Of a DNA stretch of 18,157 nt, positions 7,734 through 15,268 are shown piece by piece (the stretch's first letter is position 1; the number at the start of each line of letters is the position of its first letter). Both the position numbers and the translations under genes were made by a program. Below the pieces are notes generated by a model. The model was not told the DNA's origin. It worked only from the letters and a program-made list of their open reading frames with translations, and did no database searches. Source of the stretch: Actinomycetes bacterium (lineage in GTDB: Bacteria > Actinomycetota > Actinomycetes > Propionibacteriales > Propionibacteriaceae); the NCBI GenBank assembly GCA_023437345.1, contig JAEZGC010000094.1:1-18157 (forward strand). The letters run 5' to 3'.

Positions 7734-9023
7734 ATGACCGACAACCGGGATGTCGTGGTCGCCCTGGCAGCGGGCGCGGCCGTCGTCGGTGGGCCGCAGC
7801 ACACCCTCACCAGCGAGCAGATCCGCCAGTTCATCGCCGAGCAGCTCGGCGCGCTCGACCTCGACGCCGCGCGCGTCTGCCTGGTGATTCCGGACGGCAC
7901 CCGCAGCAGCCCGCTACCCCTGCTGCTGCGCGCGGTCCACGCGGCGCTGGCGGGCCGGGTCACCAAGCTCACCGCGGTGGTCGCCCTCGGCACCCACGTG
8001 GCGATGTCGCCGGAGGCGCTCGCCCAGCACCTGGGCTATGCCGACGCCGGCCTCGAGGCGACCTACCCGGGCATGACCGTGGTCAACCACGAGTGGTGGA
8101 AGCCCGAGACGTTCGTCACCTTGGGCACGATCAGCGCCGAACGGGTCGGCGAGCTCAGCGGTGGGCTGCTCGAGGTGCCCGCCGAGGTCGCGCTGAACCG
8201 TGCTGTGGTCGACCACGACGTCGTGCTGGTGATCGGCCCGGTGTTCCCCCATGAGGTGGTCGGGTTCTCCGGCGGCAACAAGTACTTCTTCCCCGGCATC
8301 GCCGGCCAGCAGATCATCGACCTGACCCACTGGGTCGGCGCGCTGATCACCAGCGCCCAGATCATCGGCAGCCTCGGCATCACCCCGGTCCGGGCGCTGA
8401 TCGACGAGGCGGCGTCGATGATCCCGAGCCGCCGCCTGGCGCTGTGCGTGGTCGCCAAGTCGGGCAGCCACGACCTCCACGCGGCGTCCTTCGGTGCCCC
8501 GGAGCCGGCCTGGGCGGCAGCCGCGCTGATCTCCGCCGAAACCCACGTCCGCTACCTGCCCGCACCGGTGAAGCGCGTGGTGTCGCTCATCCCGGAGAAG
8601 TACGAGGACATCTGGACCGCTGCCAAGGGCTTCTACAAGCTGGAACCGGTGGTGGCAGACGGCGGCGAGGTGATCCTGTACGCCCCGCACGTGAAGGAGA
8701 TCTCGTTCGTCCACAAGGAGATCTACGACATCGGCTACCACTGCCGCGACTACTTCGTGAAGCAGTGGGACAGGTTCTCCGACATCCACTGGGGCGTCCT
8801 GGCGCACAGCACCCACCTGCGCGGGGCCGGCACCTACGACGAGGTGGAGGGGGAACGCTGCCGGGTGGACGTCACGCTGGTCACCGGCATCCCCGAGGAC
8901 AAGGTGCGTGGCGCGAACCTCGGCTACCTCGCGGTGGACGACTTCGACCTGGCTGCCTACGAGGCCGATCCGGACACCCTGGTGGTGCCCAACGCGGGGG
9001 AGACCCTCTTCCGGCTGCGCTGA
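7734..9023 (+). CDS. larA: LarA-superfamily nickel-pincer hydroxyacid racemase/epimerase (candidate D-mannonate/D-gluconate 2-epimerase)
   Basis: This 429-residue protein has the LarA family length (about 425). Residues important in Lactiplantibacillus plantarum LarA are present in matching positions: the IPDGTR motif with Asp54 and Arg57, His88 (LGTHVAM), His173 (VFPHEVVGFSGG), Lys183 (GGNKYFFPG), His199 (DLTHW) and Lys298 (TAAKGF). Lys183 corresponds to the lysine that holds the nickel-pincer nucleotide. The start at 7734 is the first residue giving a family-sized protein; its ribosome site (GGGTGGG) is weak. Family members racemise lactate, malate, phenyllactate and 2-hydroxyglutarate, and one group epimerises D-gluconate at C2. 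The gene is divergent from uxaC-uxuB, whose product is D-mannonate, the C2 epimer of gluconate. That makes hexonate epimerisation more likely than lactate racemisation (inference). Its 3' end overlaps the convergent lacI gene by 67 bp. Confidence 0.88.
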   Translation: MTDNRDVVVALAAGAAVVGGPQHTLTSEQIRQFIAEQLGALDLDAARVCLVIPDGTRSSPLPLLLRAVHAALAGRVTKLTAVVALGTHVAMSPEALAQHLGYADAGLEATYPGMTVVNHEWWKPETFVTLGTISAERVGELSGGLLEVPAEVALNRAVVDHDVVLVIGPVFPHEVVGFSGGNKYFFPGIAGQQIIDLTHWVGALITSAQIIGSLGITPVRALIDEAASMIPSRRLALCVVAKSGSHDLHAASFGAPEPAWAAAALISAETHVRYLPAPVKRVVSLIPEKYEDIWTAAKGFYKLEPVVADGGEVILYAPHVKEISFVHKEIYDIGYHCRDYFVKQWDRFSDIHWGVLAHSTHLRGAGTYDEVEGERCRVDVTLVTGIPEDKVRGANLGYLAVDDFDLAAYEADPDTLVVPNAGETLFRLR

Positions 9024-10012
9024 CCTGTCGAGCCGCGGACCTGCAACTGGGTCGGCATCAGCAGCGCCTCCCCGCTGCTGGGCCGGGCGCCCCGGATCAG
9101 CGCGAGCACATTGTTGACCGCCGTGATCCCCATCTGCCGGGTGGGCGCTGCCACTGTGGTCAGCGACGGCAGCACGAGCCGCGCGGTCAGGATGTCGTCG
9201 AAGCCGATCACGCTGACATTGCCGGGCACGCTGAGGCCGGCAGCGATCAGGGTGTGCATCACGCCGATCGCCATCAGGTCGTTGTAGGCGATCACCGCGG
9301 TCGGCGGCTTCTCGAGCAGGACCCGCCCGGCCGCCCGGCCACCCTCGAAGGTGGGCAGGAACGGGCCCACCTTGTGGGTGTGCAGCCCCTTCGCCGTCCC
9401 GTAGTCGCGCAGGGTGCGGAACCGGACGCCATCGGCCCAGGCGGCTTCCGGCCCGGCGACGTACACGACGCTGTCGTGGCCGAGGTCGCTGAGGTGGTCG
9501 ACCGCGGCACGCATCCCACCGACGTTGTCGGTGATGACGCTGGGGATGTCGCGCACCTCCCGGTTCAGCACGATCGCGGGCCGCTGCTTGGCGATGGTGC
9601 GCAGCGCCGAGTCGGCCATCCGTGAGCTGGTGATGATGAACCCGCCGACGACCGGGACGAGCCGCTCCAGCGCGACCCGTTCCCGGCTGCCCGATTCGCG
9701 GCAGTCGGCCAGCAGGATCTCGTACCCGACCTGGGTGGCGGCGACCTGGGCGCCACGGATCAGCTGGGCGTAGAAGGGGTTGGCGACATCGGAGATCATC
9801 AGGCCCAGCAGCGGCGTCTGGCTGGGCGAGAAGGCCTGGCTGACCGGCTTCGCGCGGTAACCCAGCTGCTCGGCGACCGCCCGGATCCTGGTTGCCGTCT
9901 CGGCGTTCACCCGACCAGGACGGGCGAACGCCCGCGAGACCGTGGACGGGGCGACGCCCGCGGCCTGCGCGACGTCGTAGATGGTGACCGATGGGGGTGG
10001 CTGCTCCGTCAC
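8957..10012 (-). CDS. LacI-family transcriptional regulator
   Basis: This 351-residue protein starts with the LacI-type helix-turn-helix, TIYDVAQAAGVAPSTVSRAF (residues 10-29), followed by the hinge region and a periplasmic-binding-protein-like effector domain ending in QLQVRGSTG. The GTG start at 10012 overlaps the larC stop (GTGA), so it is translationally coupled to larC. At its 3' end it overlaps the convergent larA homologue by 67 bp. The location between the larA homologue and the GH3-larC genes suggests control of the uronate/epimerase genes, with a sugar acid as likely effector. Candidate operators are the GTTGCC tandem sites at 7673, 13492 and 13645; one lies upstream of its own operon, suggesting autoregulation. 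Effector and operators are inferred. The family is certain. Confidence 0.92.
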   Translation of the reverse strand: MTEQPPPSVTIYDVAQAAGVAPSTVSRAFARPGRVNAETATRIRAVAEQLGYRAKPVSQAFSPSQTPLLGLMISDVANPFYAQLIRGAQVAATQVGYEILLADCRESGSRERVALERLVPVVGGFIITSSRMADSALRTIAKQRPAIVLNREVRDIPSVITDNVGGMRAAVDHLSDLGHDSVVYVAGPEAAWADGVRFRTLRDYGTAKGLHTHKVGPFLPTFEGGRAAGRVLLEKPPTAVIAYNDLMAIGVMHTLIAAGLSVPGNVSVIGFDDILTARLVLPSLTTVAAPTRQMGITAVNNVLALIRGARPSSGEALLMPTQLQVRGSTGQRSRKRVSPALGTTRVSGSAS

Positions 10013-11259
10013 GCTGTCAGGCTACTCGGGACCTCGCCTCCCGACACGAGTCCGGCAGCAATCGCCGCCGCCGCGGCCTTCGCCAGCACGTCGCGCTCGG
10101 CCAGTCCCAGCGCCAGCGCAGCGCCGGCCACGTCGGCGAACTCGGGGGTGGCGGTGACGATCCGGCCGTCGCGGTGGCCCAGCTTGATCCGGACCGGCTG
10201 GTCGTCCACCTGCACCCCGACCCAGCCGCGCTCCAGGACGTGCTTGGTGGCGGGCAGCTCCCGGACGCCGAGGGTCGGCACCAGCCGGAACACCTCGTCG
10301 CGCAGCGCCGGCAGGGTCGCGGCGGCGGTGAGGACGTGCAGGGTGTGCGCAGGGCGTCCCTTCTTCATCAGGATGGGGCTCAGCCAGGCGTCGTCGGCCC
10401 CCGCGTCCAGCAGCGCCGTCAGCACCCCCGGCCACAGCCGCGGATCCAGGTCGTCGACATTGCACTCCAGCAGCCACGCGTCCCGTGCGCCGGCCGCGGG
10501 GCCGTCCGCACCGACCGGTTCGGCGACGACCACCCGGACGATGTTGGGGCGGCCCGGGTCGTCTCGTGAACCGGCACCGAGGCCCACCCCGAGCACCCGG
10601 GAGTCGGGCAGCGCGGGCGCCTGGTCGGCCAGCGTGGTGACCAGGGCCATCCCGGTGGGCGTCGCCAGCTCCCCGTCACCGCCGGCCAGCAGGGCCCAGC
10701 CGGTGGCCAGTTCGAGCACTGCGGGGACCGGCACGGGGATCTCGCCGTGGGCGGTCCGGATGCTGCCGGACCCGACCCCGACCGGGCCCGCCGACAACGC
10801 CGCCAGGCCCAGCTCGTCCACCGCCGCGCAGACCCCCACGATGTCGGCCATCGAGTCCCAGGCGCCGACCTCGTGGAAGTGGACGTGTTCCACGTCGATG
10901 CCGTGCGCCCTGGCCTCGGCCCGCGCCAGCGCACCGAAGACGGCGAGCGCACGGTCCCTGACCGAAGGCTTCAGCGGCGCGGACTCGATCATCGAGCGGA
11001 TCACCGCCCAGTCGCGGTGCGGCAGGTCGGGGACCAGAACCGCCACCTCGACCTTGCAGGCGCGCAGACCGGCCCGGCTGACCTCGTGGCGGGTCAGCCG
11101 TACGGTGTCCGGCAGTACAGCGTCGACAGCGGCCTGGACCGCGTCCAGTGACGCCCCGGCGTCGACCAGTGCACCGAGCAGCATGTCGCCGGCGACGCCG
11201 TTGCGGGCGTCGATCCAGGCGATCCGGCCCGGGTCGGCCGGGCGGTGTGGGGCGCTCAT
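10009..11259 (-). CDS. larC: LarC, nickel-insertion enzyme for the nickel-pincer nucleotide cofactor
   Basis: This 416-residue protein has the complete LarC organisation in one frame. The N-terminal part carries ARNGVAGDMLLGALVDAG (18-35), HVHFHEVGAWDSMADIVG (125-142), HGEIPVPVPA (171-180) and GELATPTGMAL (196-206). The C-terminal part carries ECNVDDLDP and ILMKKGRP. LarC is the CTP-dependent cyclometallase that inserts Ni into the dithio-dinucleotide precursor made by LarB and LarE. In L. plantarum larC is split into two frames joined by ribosomal frameshifting; here it is a single uninterrupted gene. It follows the GH3 gene by 27 bp and overlaps the lacI gene by 4 nt, so the three form one transcription unit. 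The ATG start at 11259 precedes the first conserved strand by about 11 residues. Confidence 0.93.
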   Translation of the reverse strand: MSAPHRPADPGRIAWIDARNGVAGDMLLGALVDAGASLDAVQAAVDAVLPDTVRLTRHEVSRAGLRACKVEVAVLVPDLPHRDWAVIRSMIESAPLKPSVRDRALAVFGALARAEARAHGIDVEHVHFHEVGAWDSMADIVGVCAAVDELGLAALSAGPVGVGSGSIRTAHGEIPVPVPAVLELATGWALLAGGDGELATPTGMALVTTLADQAPALPDSRVLGVGLGAGSRDDPGRPNIVRVVVAEPVGADGPAAGARDAWLLECNVDDLDPRLWPGVLTALLDAGADDAWLSPILMKKGRPAHTLHVLTAAATLPALRDEVFRLVPTLGVRELPATKHVLERGWVGVQVDDQPVRIKLGHRDGRIVTATPEFADVAGAALALGLAERDVLAKAAAAAIAAGLVSGGEVPSSLTA

Positions 11260-11286
11260 GGGCGCGATCCTAGGGGGAGCGTGCCG

Positions 11287-13428
11287 TCAGGCGACGGTCA
11301 GCTCCGCCACGTGGGCGTCGTCGGCGCTTGAGGTGCCGACGTGGACGGTGAACCTCCCGCGCGGCACCACGAAGCCGTGCTCGGCGTCCGACCAGACCGA
11401 GAGCGGGTGGTTGGTGGCGGCGGGGTCGATGGTGATCGCGACCTGCCGGGCCTCACCCGGCTCGAGGAAGACCTTCGCGAACCCGACGAGCCGCTTGGGC
11501 GGCTGGCCGGGGGAGGGCACGCCGAGATACACCTGCACGACCTCGGCGCCGGCGACCGGGCCGGTGTTGGTCACCGTCGCCTGCACGCCGACGGGCAGGG
11601 TGCCGTCGTTGTCGGTGCCGCTGACCGTGATGTCGCCCAGCGCGAAGCTGGTGTACGACAGGCCGAACCCGAACGGGAACAGCGGCTCGATGCCCTGCCC
11701 CTGGTGCCAGCGGTAGCCGATCTCACGCCCCTCGGAGTACGTGATCGTGGGGAAGCCCTCCCCGGCGTCCACCCCCGGGTACCGCTCGGGCCGCCCGGCG
11801 TAGAGGGTGTCGTCCTCGCCGCGCGGGTAGGTGGTGGGGAGCTTGCCGGACGGGTTGACCACGCCGAACAGCAGGTCCGCCACGACGTGGCCGTCCTCGG
11901 CGCCCTGGTTCCATGCCTCGAGGACGGCCGGCGCGCGGTCCAGCCACGGCATCAGCACCGGGCTGGAGTCCTTCAGCACGACCACCGTCCGCTCGACCAG
12001 GCCGAGCAGCGCCGACACCATGTCGTCCTGCTGGTCGGCCATCGCTATCGAGGGGCGGTCGGCGCCCTCGGTGGCCACCACGCCGGCCATCACCACCAGC
12101 GTGTCGGCCTGACGTGCGGCGGCCACCGCCTCGTCGAGGTTCGACAGGTCGCGGGCCACCGTGACCTTCTCGACAGTCGCCGCCGAGCCGAGGCCGGCCA
12201 GCACGTCCCGCATCCCGTCCAGCGGGGTCACCGTGTACAGCGGAGTCACCTTGGACGACCCGCCGCCGCCCTGGCAGGCGTCGTCGACGAAGTCCTTCTG
12301 GCCGACGATCAGGACGCGGCCCGCGGTGGCGGCGTCGAGCGGCAGCAGCCCGTCCTCGTTCTTCAGCAGCACGGCGGTCTGCTCGCCGATCCGGCGGGAC
12401 CGGGCGCCGTTTCCTGCGGCGTCGATCTCGGTAGGGGCGTAGGGGCGCTCGAACTGGCCGAACCTGAACATCTGGGTGTAGCGGCGAACCAGCGCCCGGT
12501 CGACGGTCTCGATCTCGAGGCTGGTGTCCTGCAACGCCGCCTTGACGTTGGCCTCGTTGAGCCACTTGGCGTCCGGCATCTCGTGGTCCATCCCGGCGGT
12601 CAGCGAGGCGGCGGCCGACCGGCATGACCAGAAGTCGCTTTGGACATAGCCCTCGAAGCCCCAGTCGCGCCGCAGCACATCGTGCAGCAGGTACCTGTTC
12701 TCGGTCGCGTAGACACCGCGCACCCGGTTGTACGCGCTCATCACCGCGGCGATCCCGGCGTCCTTCACCAGCATCTCGAAGGGCAGCAGGTACAGCTCGC
12801 GCAGCACGCCCTCGTCCACCTCGACATTGGCGCGGAACCGCTCGGTCTCCTGGTCGTTGACCGCGTAGTGCTTGGCCATCGCTATCACGTCGTGGGCCTG
12901 GATCGCCCGGGTGACGGCGACGCCCATCACCCCCGACAGGTAGGGGTCCTCGGAGAAGTACTCGAAGTTGCGGCCGGCGATCGGGGTGCGGTGCAGGCAG
13001 ACGCCGGGACCCTCCAGCACGTGCTGGCCGAGGGCCGCCGTCTCGTCGCCGATCACGTCGCCGTACTCCGTGGCCAGGTCGGGGTCGAAGCCGGCGGCGA
13101 GCGCGATGGTCATCGGCAGGGCGGTGGCCGGCGGCGAGGGGGTGCCGTCGCCCATGCCCACCCCGACGGGGCCGTTGGTGATCCGGAAGCGGGGGATGCC
13201 GAGCTCCTCGACCGCGGCGACATGCCGCTCGATCCTGATCTGGGCCGCGAGCTGCTCCATCTCCTCGGCTGTGCTCGCGGAGTTGCTCAGGCTGTAGATG
13301 TCGATGGTCTCCATGGCGCCGTGCAGCTGGGCGATCTTCTGCTCAAGCGACATCGCGGCGACGAGCCGGGTGGCCCGCTCGCGGGGGCCGGCGCTCGGGT
13401 CGAGCCAGGGACTGTCGGTCTGCGTCAT
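11287..13428 (-). CDS. Glycoside hydrolase family 3 enzyme (beta-glucosidase-like)
   Basis: This 713-residue protein has the standard bacterial GH3 layout: N-terminal TIM-barrel domain (about 1-320), alpha/beta sandwich (about 365-590) and a C-terminal fibronectin III-like domain (about 620-700). Recognisable motifs are GPGVCLHRTPIAGRNFEYFS (141-160), KHYAVNDQET (186-195) and GYVQSDFW (260-267), where Asp265 is the expected nucleophile. The usual substrate-binding Asp-Gly-Pro near residue 85 reads TNGPVG, with Asn for Asp. There is no signal peptide, so it should act inside the cell on imported glycosides. The ATG at 13428 has AGGAG 7 nt upstream; the longer frame to 13545 lacks this. It is first in the GH3-larC-lacI operon. 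Hydrolysis of a glycoside or aldobiuronic acid brought in by the GPH symporter is plausible; the true sugar is unknown. Confidence 0.88.
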   Translation of the reverse strand: MTQTDSPWLDPSAGPRERATRLVAAMSLEQKIAQLHGAMETIDIYSLSNSASTAEEMEQLAAQIRIERHVAAVEELGIPRFRITNGPVGVGMGDGTPSPPATALPMTIALAAGFDPDLATEYGDVIGDETAALGQHVLEGPGVCLHRTPIAGRNFEYFSEDPYLSGVMGVAVTRAIQAHDVIAMAKHYAVNDQETERFRANVEVDEGVLRELYLLPFEMLVKDAGIAAVMSAYNRVRGVYATENRYLLHDVLRRDWGFEGYVQSDFWSCRSAAASLTAGMDHEMPDAKWLNEANVKAALQDTSLEIETVDRALVRRYTQMFRFGQFERPYAPTEIDAAGNGARSRRIGEQTAVLLKNEDGLLPLDAATAGRVLIVGQKDFVDDACQGGGGSSKVTPLYTVTPLDGMRDVLAGLGSAATVEKVTVARDLSNLDEAVAAARQADTLVVMAGVVATEGADRPSIAMADQQDDMVSALLGLVERTVVVLKDSSPVLMPWLDRAPAVLEAWNQGAEDGHVVADLLFGVVNPSGKLPTTYPRGEDDTLYAGRPERYPGVDAGEGFPTITYSEGREIGYRWHQGQGIEPLFPFGFGLSYTSFALGDITVSGTDNDGTLPVGVQATVTNTGPVAGAEVVQVYLGVPSPGQPPKRLVGFAKVFLEPGEARQVAITIDPAATNHPLSVWSDAEHGFVVPRGRFTVHVGTSSADDAHVAELTVA

Positions 13429-13491
13429 TGCTGCTCCTGCGTGGTCGGGGGGCTTGGTCAAGCTTCGCCCACCGCCGCCGCCGGGGACGAG

Positions 13492-13511
13492 CGGTTGCCG
13501 CGCGTTGCCGC
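13492..13511. promoter_or_regulatory. Operator-like tandem box upstream of the GH3 operon (site B)
   Basis: CGGTTGCCGCGCGTTGCCGC has GTTGCC at 13494 and 13504, 10 bp apart, and lies 64 bp before the GH3 start. It matches site C in 18 of 20 positions when C is read on the opposite strand. Relative to its downstream gene it has the same orientation as sites A and C. Confidence 0.6.
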
Positions 13512-13644
13512 GCCGCCTCGGGGCGCGGGCGCACCGGACGACCAACCGACCATCGCGGCGGCCAGCCGGTCAGGGGCGCGATCCACCCGCGCGGTCAGCC
13601 TGCCGCAGTCCCGGAGCCGGCCAGGCAGCGTCCGGTGGTAACGT

Positions 13645-13664
13645 GCGGCAACCAGCGGCAACCG
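13645..13664. promoter_or_regulatory. Operator-like tandem box upstream of the gnd operon (site C)
   Basis: GCGGCAACCAGCGGCAACCG has two GGCAAC boxes 10 bp apart (13647 and 13657), 94 bp before the gnd start. Its reverse complement differs from site B only at the two spacer positions. The sequence TAACGT just upstream (13639-13644) could be a -10 element, which would place the box near the transcription start and suit repression; this is weakly supported. Confidence 0.6.
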
Positions 13665-13757
13665 ATTGTGGGCCGGCCGGGTCGGCTGGTTGATTGGAGC
13701 CCGAGGGCGGCACCGCCGCCGGACACCCACAGATCCCGCCCGCGTCCAGGAGCACCG

Positions 13758-15221
13758 ATGACAAGTTCCCCCATTCCCTCCGCCGCCGAAGCGACCGCCG
13801 ATGTCGGCGTGGTCGGGATGGCAGTGATGGGCAGCAACCTGGCGCGCAACTTCGCCAGCCATGACTACACGGTCGCGGTGTTCAACCGCACCCCCGGCCG
13901 CACCCGCGAGCTGATCGCCGCGCACGGCGCGGACGGCGCGTTCGTCCCCGCCGAGGACGTCGCGAGCTTCGTCGCCTCCCTGAAGCGGCCCCGCCGGATG
14001 ATCCTGATGGTCAAGGCCGGCGACGCCACCGACGCCACCATCGACTCCCTGCTGCCGCACCTGGAACCGGGCGACATCATCGTGGACGGCGGCAACTCCC
14101 ACTTCCCCGACACGATCCGCCGGGAGGCGGCGCTGCGCGAGCAGGGCTTCCACTTCGTCGGGGCCGGCATCTCCGGCGGCGAGGAGGGTGCGCTGCTCGG
14201 GCCGTCCATCATGCCCGGCGGCTCGGCCGAGTCCTATGAGTCGCTGGGCCCGATGCTGGAGACCATCTCGGCCAAGGTCGACGGCGTGCCGTGCTGCACC
14301 CACGTCGGCCCGGACGGCGCCGGGCACTTCGTCAAGATGGTGCACAACGGCATCGAGTACGCCGACATGCAGCTGATCGGTGAGGCCTACGACCTGCTGC
14401 GCCAGGGCCTGGGCGCCAGCCCGTCGGAGATCGGCGACATCTTCGCCGAGTGGAACACCGGCGACCTCGAGTCGTTCCTGATCGAGATCACCGCCGAGGT
14501 GCTGCACCACGTCGACGCCGCCACCGGCAAGCCGTTCGTCGACGTCATAGTCGACCAGGCCGGCCAGAAGGGCACCGGCCGCTGGACCGTCCAGAACGCC
14601 CTCGAGCTCGGGGTCCCCGTGACCGGTATCGCCGAGGCCACCTTCGCCCGCGCGCTGTCCAGCTCGCTGCCGCAGCGGGCAGCCGCCCGTGAGGTGCTGC
14701 CGGCCAACACCGAGCCGTGGGCGATCAAGGACCGGGCCGCGTTCATCGACGACGTCCGCTCCGCCCTGTACTCCTCGAAGGTCGTCGCCTACTCCCAGGG
14801 GTTCGACCAGATCGCGGCAGCCAGCGAGCTGTACGGCTGGGGGATCGACCGAGGCGCGATGGCCAGGATCTGGCGCGGCGGCTGCATCATCCGGGCCCGC
14901 TTCCTGAACCGGATCACCGAGGCCTACGAGCGCAACCCCGAGCTGCCGCTGCTGATCGCCGACCCGTACTTCACCGAGGCGGTCGGCTCCGGGCTGGCCG
15001 CCTGGCGGCGCGTGGTCTCGGCCGCGGCACTGGCGGGCGTCCCGACCCCGGCCTTCGCCTCGTCGCTGAGCTACTACGACGGGCTGCGCGCCGAGCGCAG
15101 CACCGCGGCAGTGATCCAGGGCCAGCGCGACCTGTTCGGCGCCCACACCTACGGCCGGGTGGACCGGCCCGGTGCCTTCCACACCCAGTGGACCACCGAC
15201 CGCACCGAGGTCGAGGCCTGA
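13758..15221 (+). CDS. gnd: 6-Phosphogluconate dehydrogenase, decarboxylating (long NADP-type)
   Basis: This 487-residue protein is the long homodimeric form of 6-phosphogluconate dehydrogenase, converting 6-phosphogluconate to ribulose-5-phosphate and CO2 with production of NADPH. It shows the Rossmann motif VGVVGMAVMGSNLARN (17-31), the NADP-type VFNRTPGRT (41-49), the substrate loop GAGISGGEEGALLGPSIMPG (135-154), the catalytic pair Lys193 and Asn197 in HFVKMVHNGIE, and the C-terminal PGAFHTQWT. The ATG at 13758 has AGGAG 5 nt upstream; the open frame running back to 13428 crosses the promoter region and is not coding. It is the first gene of a unit with larE and larB, 47 bp before larE. 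Sitting with cofactor genes of a LarA-type epimerase suggests it consumes 6-phosphogluconate made from gluconate in this locus (inference). Confidence 0.95.
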   Translation: MTSSPIPSAAEATADVGVVGMAVMGSNLARNFASHDYTVAVFNRTPGRTRELIAAHGADGAFVPAEDVASFVASLKRPRRMILMVKAGDATDATIDSLLPHLEPGDIIVDGGNSHFPDTIRREAALREQGFHFVGAGISGGEEGALLGPSIMPGGSAESYESLGPMLETISAKVDGVPCCTHVGPDGAGHFVKMVHNGIEYADMQLIGEAYDLLRQGLGASPSEIGDIFAEWNTGDLESFLIEITAEVLHHVDAATGKPFVDVIVDQAGQKGTGRWTVQNALELGVPVTGIAEATFARALSSSLPQRAAAREVLPANTEPWAIKDRAAFIDDVRSALYSSKVVAYSQGFDQIAAASELYGWGIDRGAMARIWRGGCIIRARFLNRITEAYERNPELPLLIADPYFTEAVGSGLAAWRRVVSAAALAGVPTPAFASSLSYYDGLRAERSTAAVIQGQRDLFGAHTYGRVDRPGAFHTQWTTDRTEVEA

Positions 15222-15268
15222 GTGGTGCCGGCGACGCCCCCCGTGGACGGTCGGGGAAGGACCCGGCC

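Larger units (their letters stand above)
13429..13757. other. Divergent promoter region between the GH3 and gnd operons
   Basis: This 329-bp interval has no convincing gene of its own; frames crossing it lack family resemblance and continue as shadows of the neighbours. It holds two near-identical 20-bp operator-like sites in opposite orientation (13492 and 13645), a small inverted repeat GCTTG-GT-CAAGC at 13452-13463 in the GH3 leader, and ribosome sites for both genes. I could not pick clear -35/-10 elements in the GC-rich sequence. Confidence 0.6.

Noticed and set aside
13428..13757. N-terminal extension of the gnd frame across the GH3-gnd intergenic region
   Set aside because: It contains the operator-like sites, no conserved sequence and no ribosome site; the ATG at 13758 has AGGAG at correct spacing and gives the normal gnd length.
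13458..15182. Long minus-strand open frame opposite gnd
   Set aside because: Its composition is typical of antisense frames of GC-rich genes, and the plus strand carries unmistakable 6-phosphogluconate dehydrogenase motifs.
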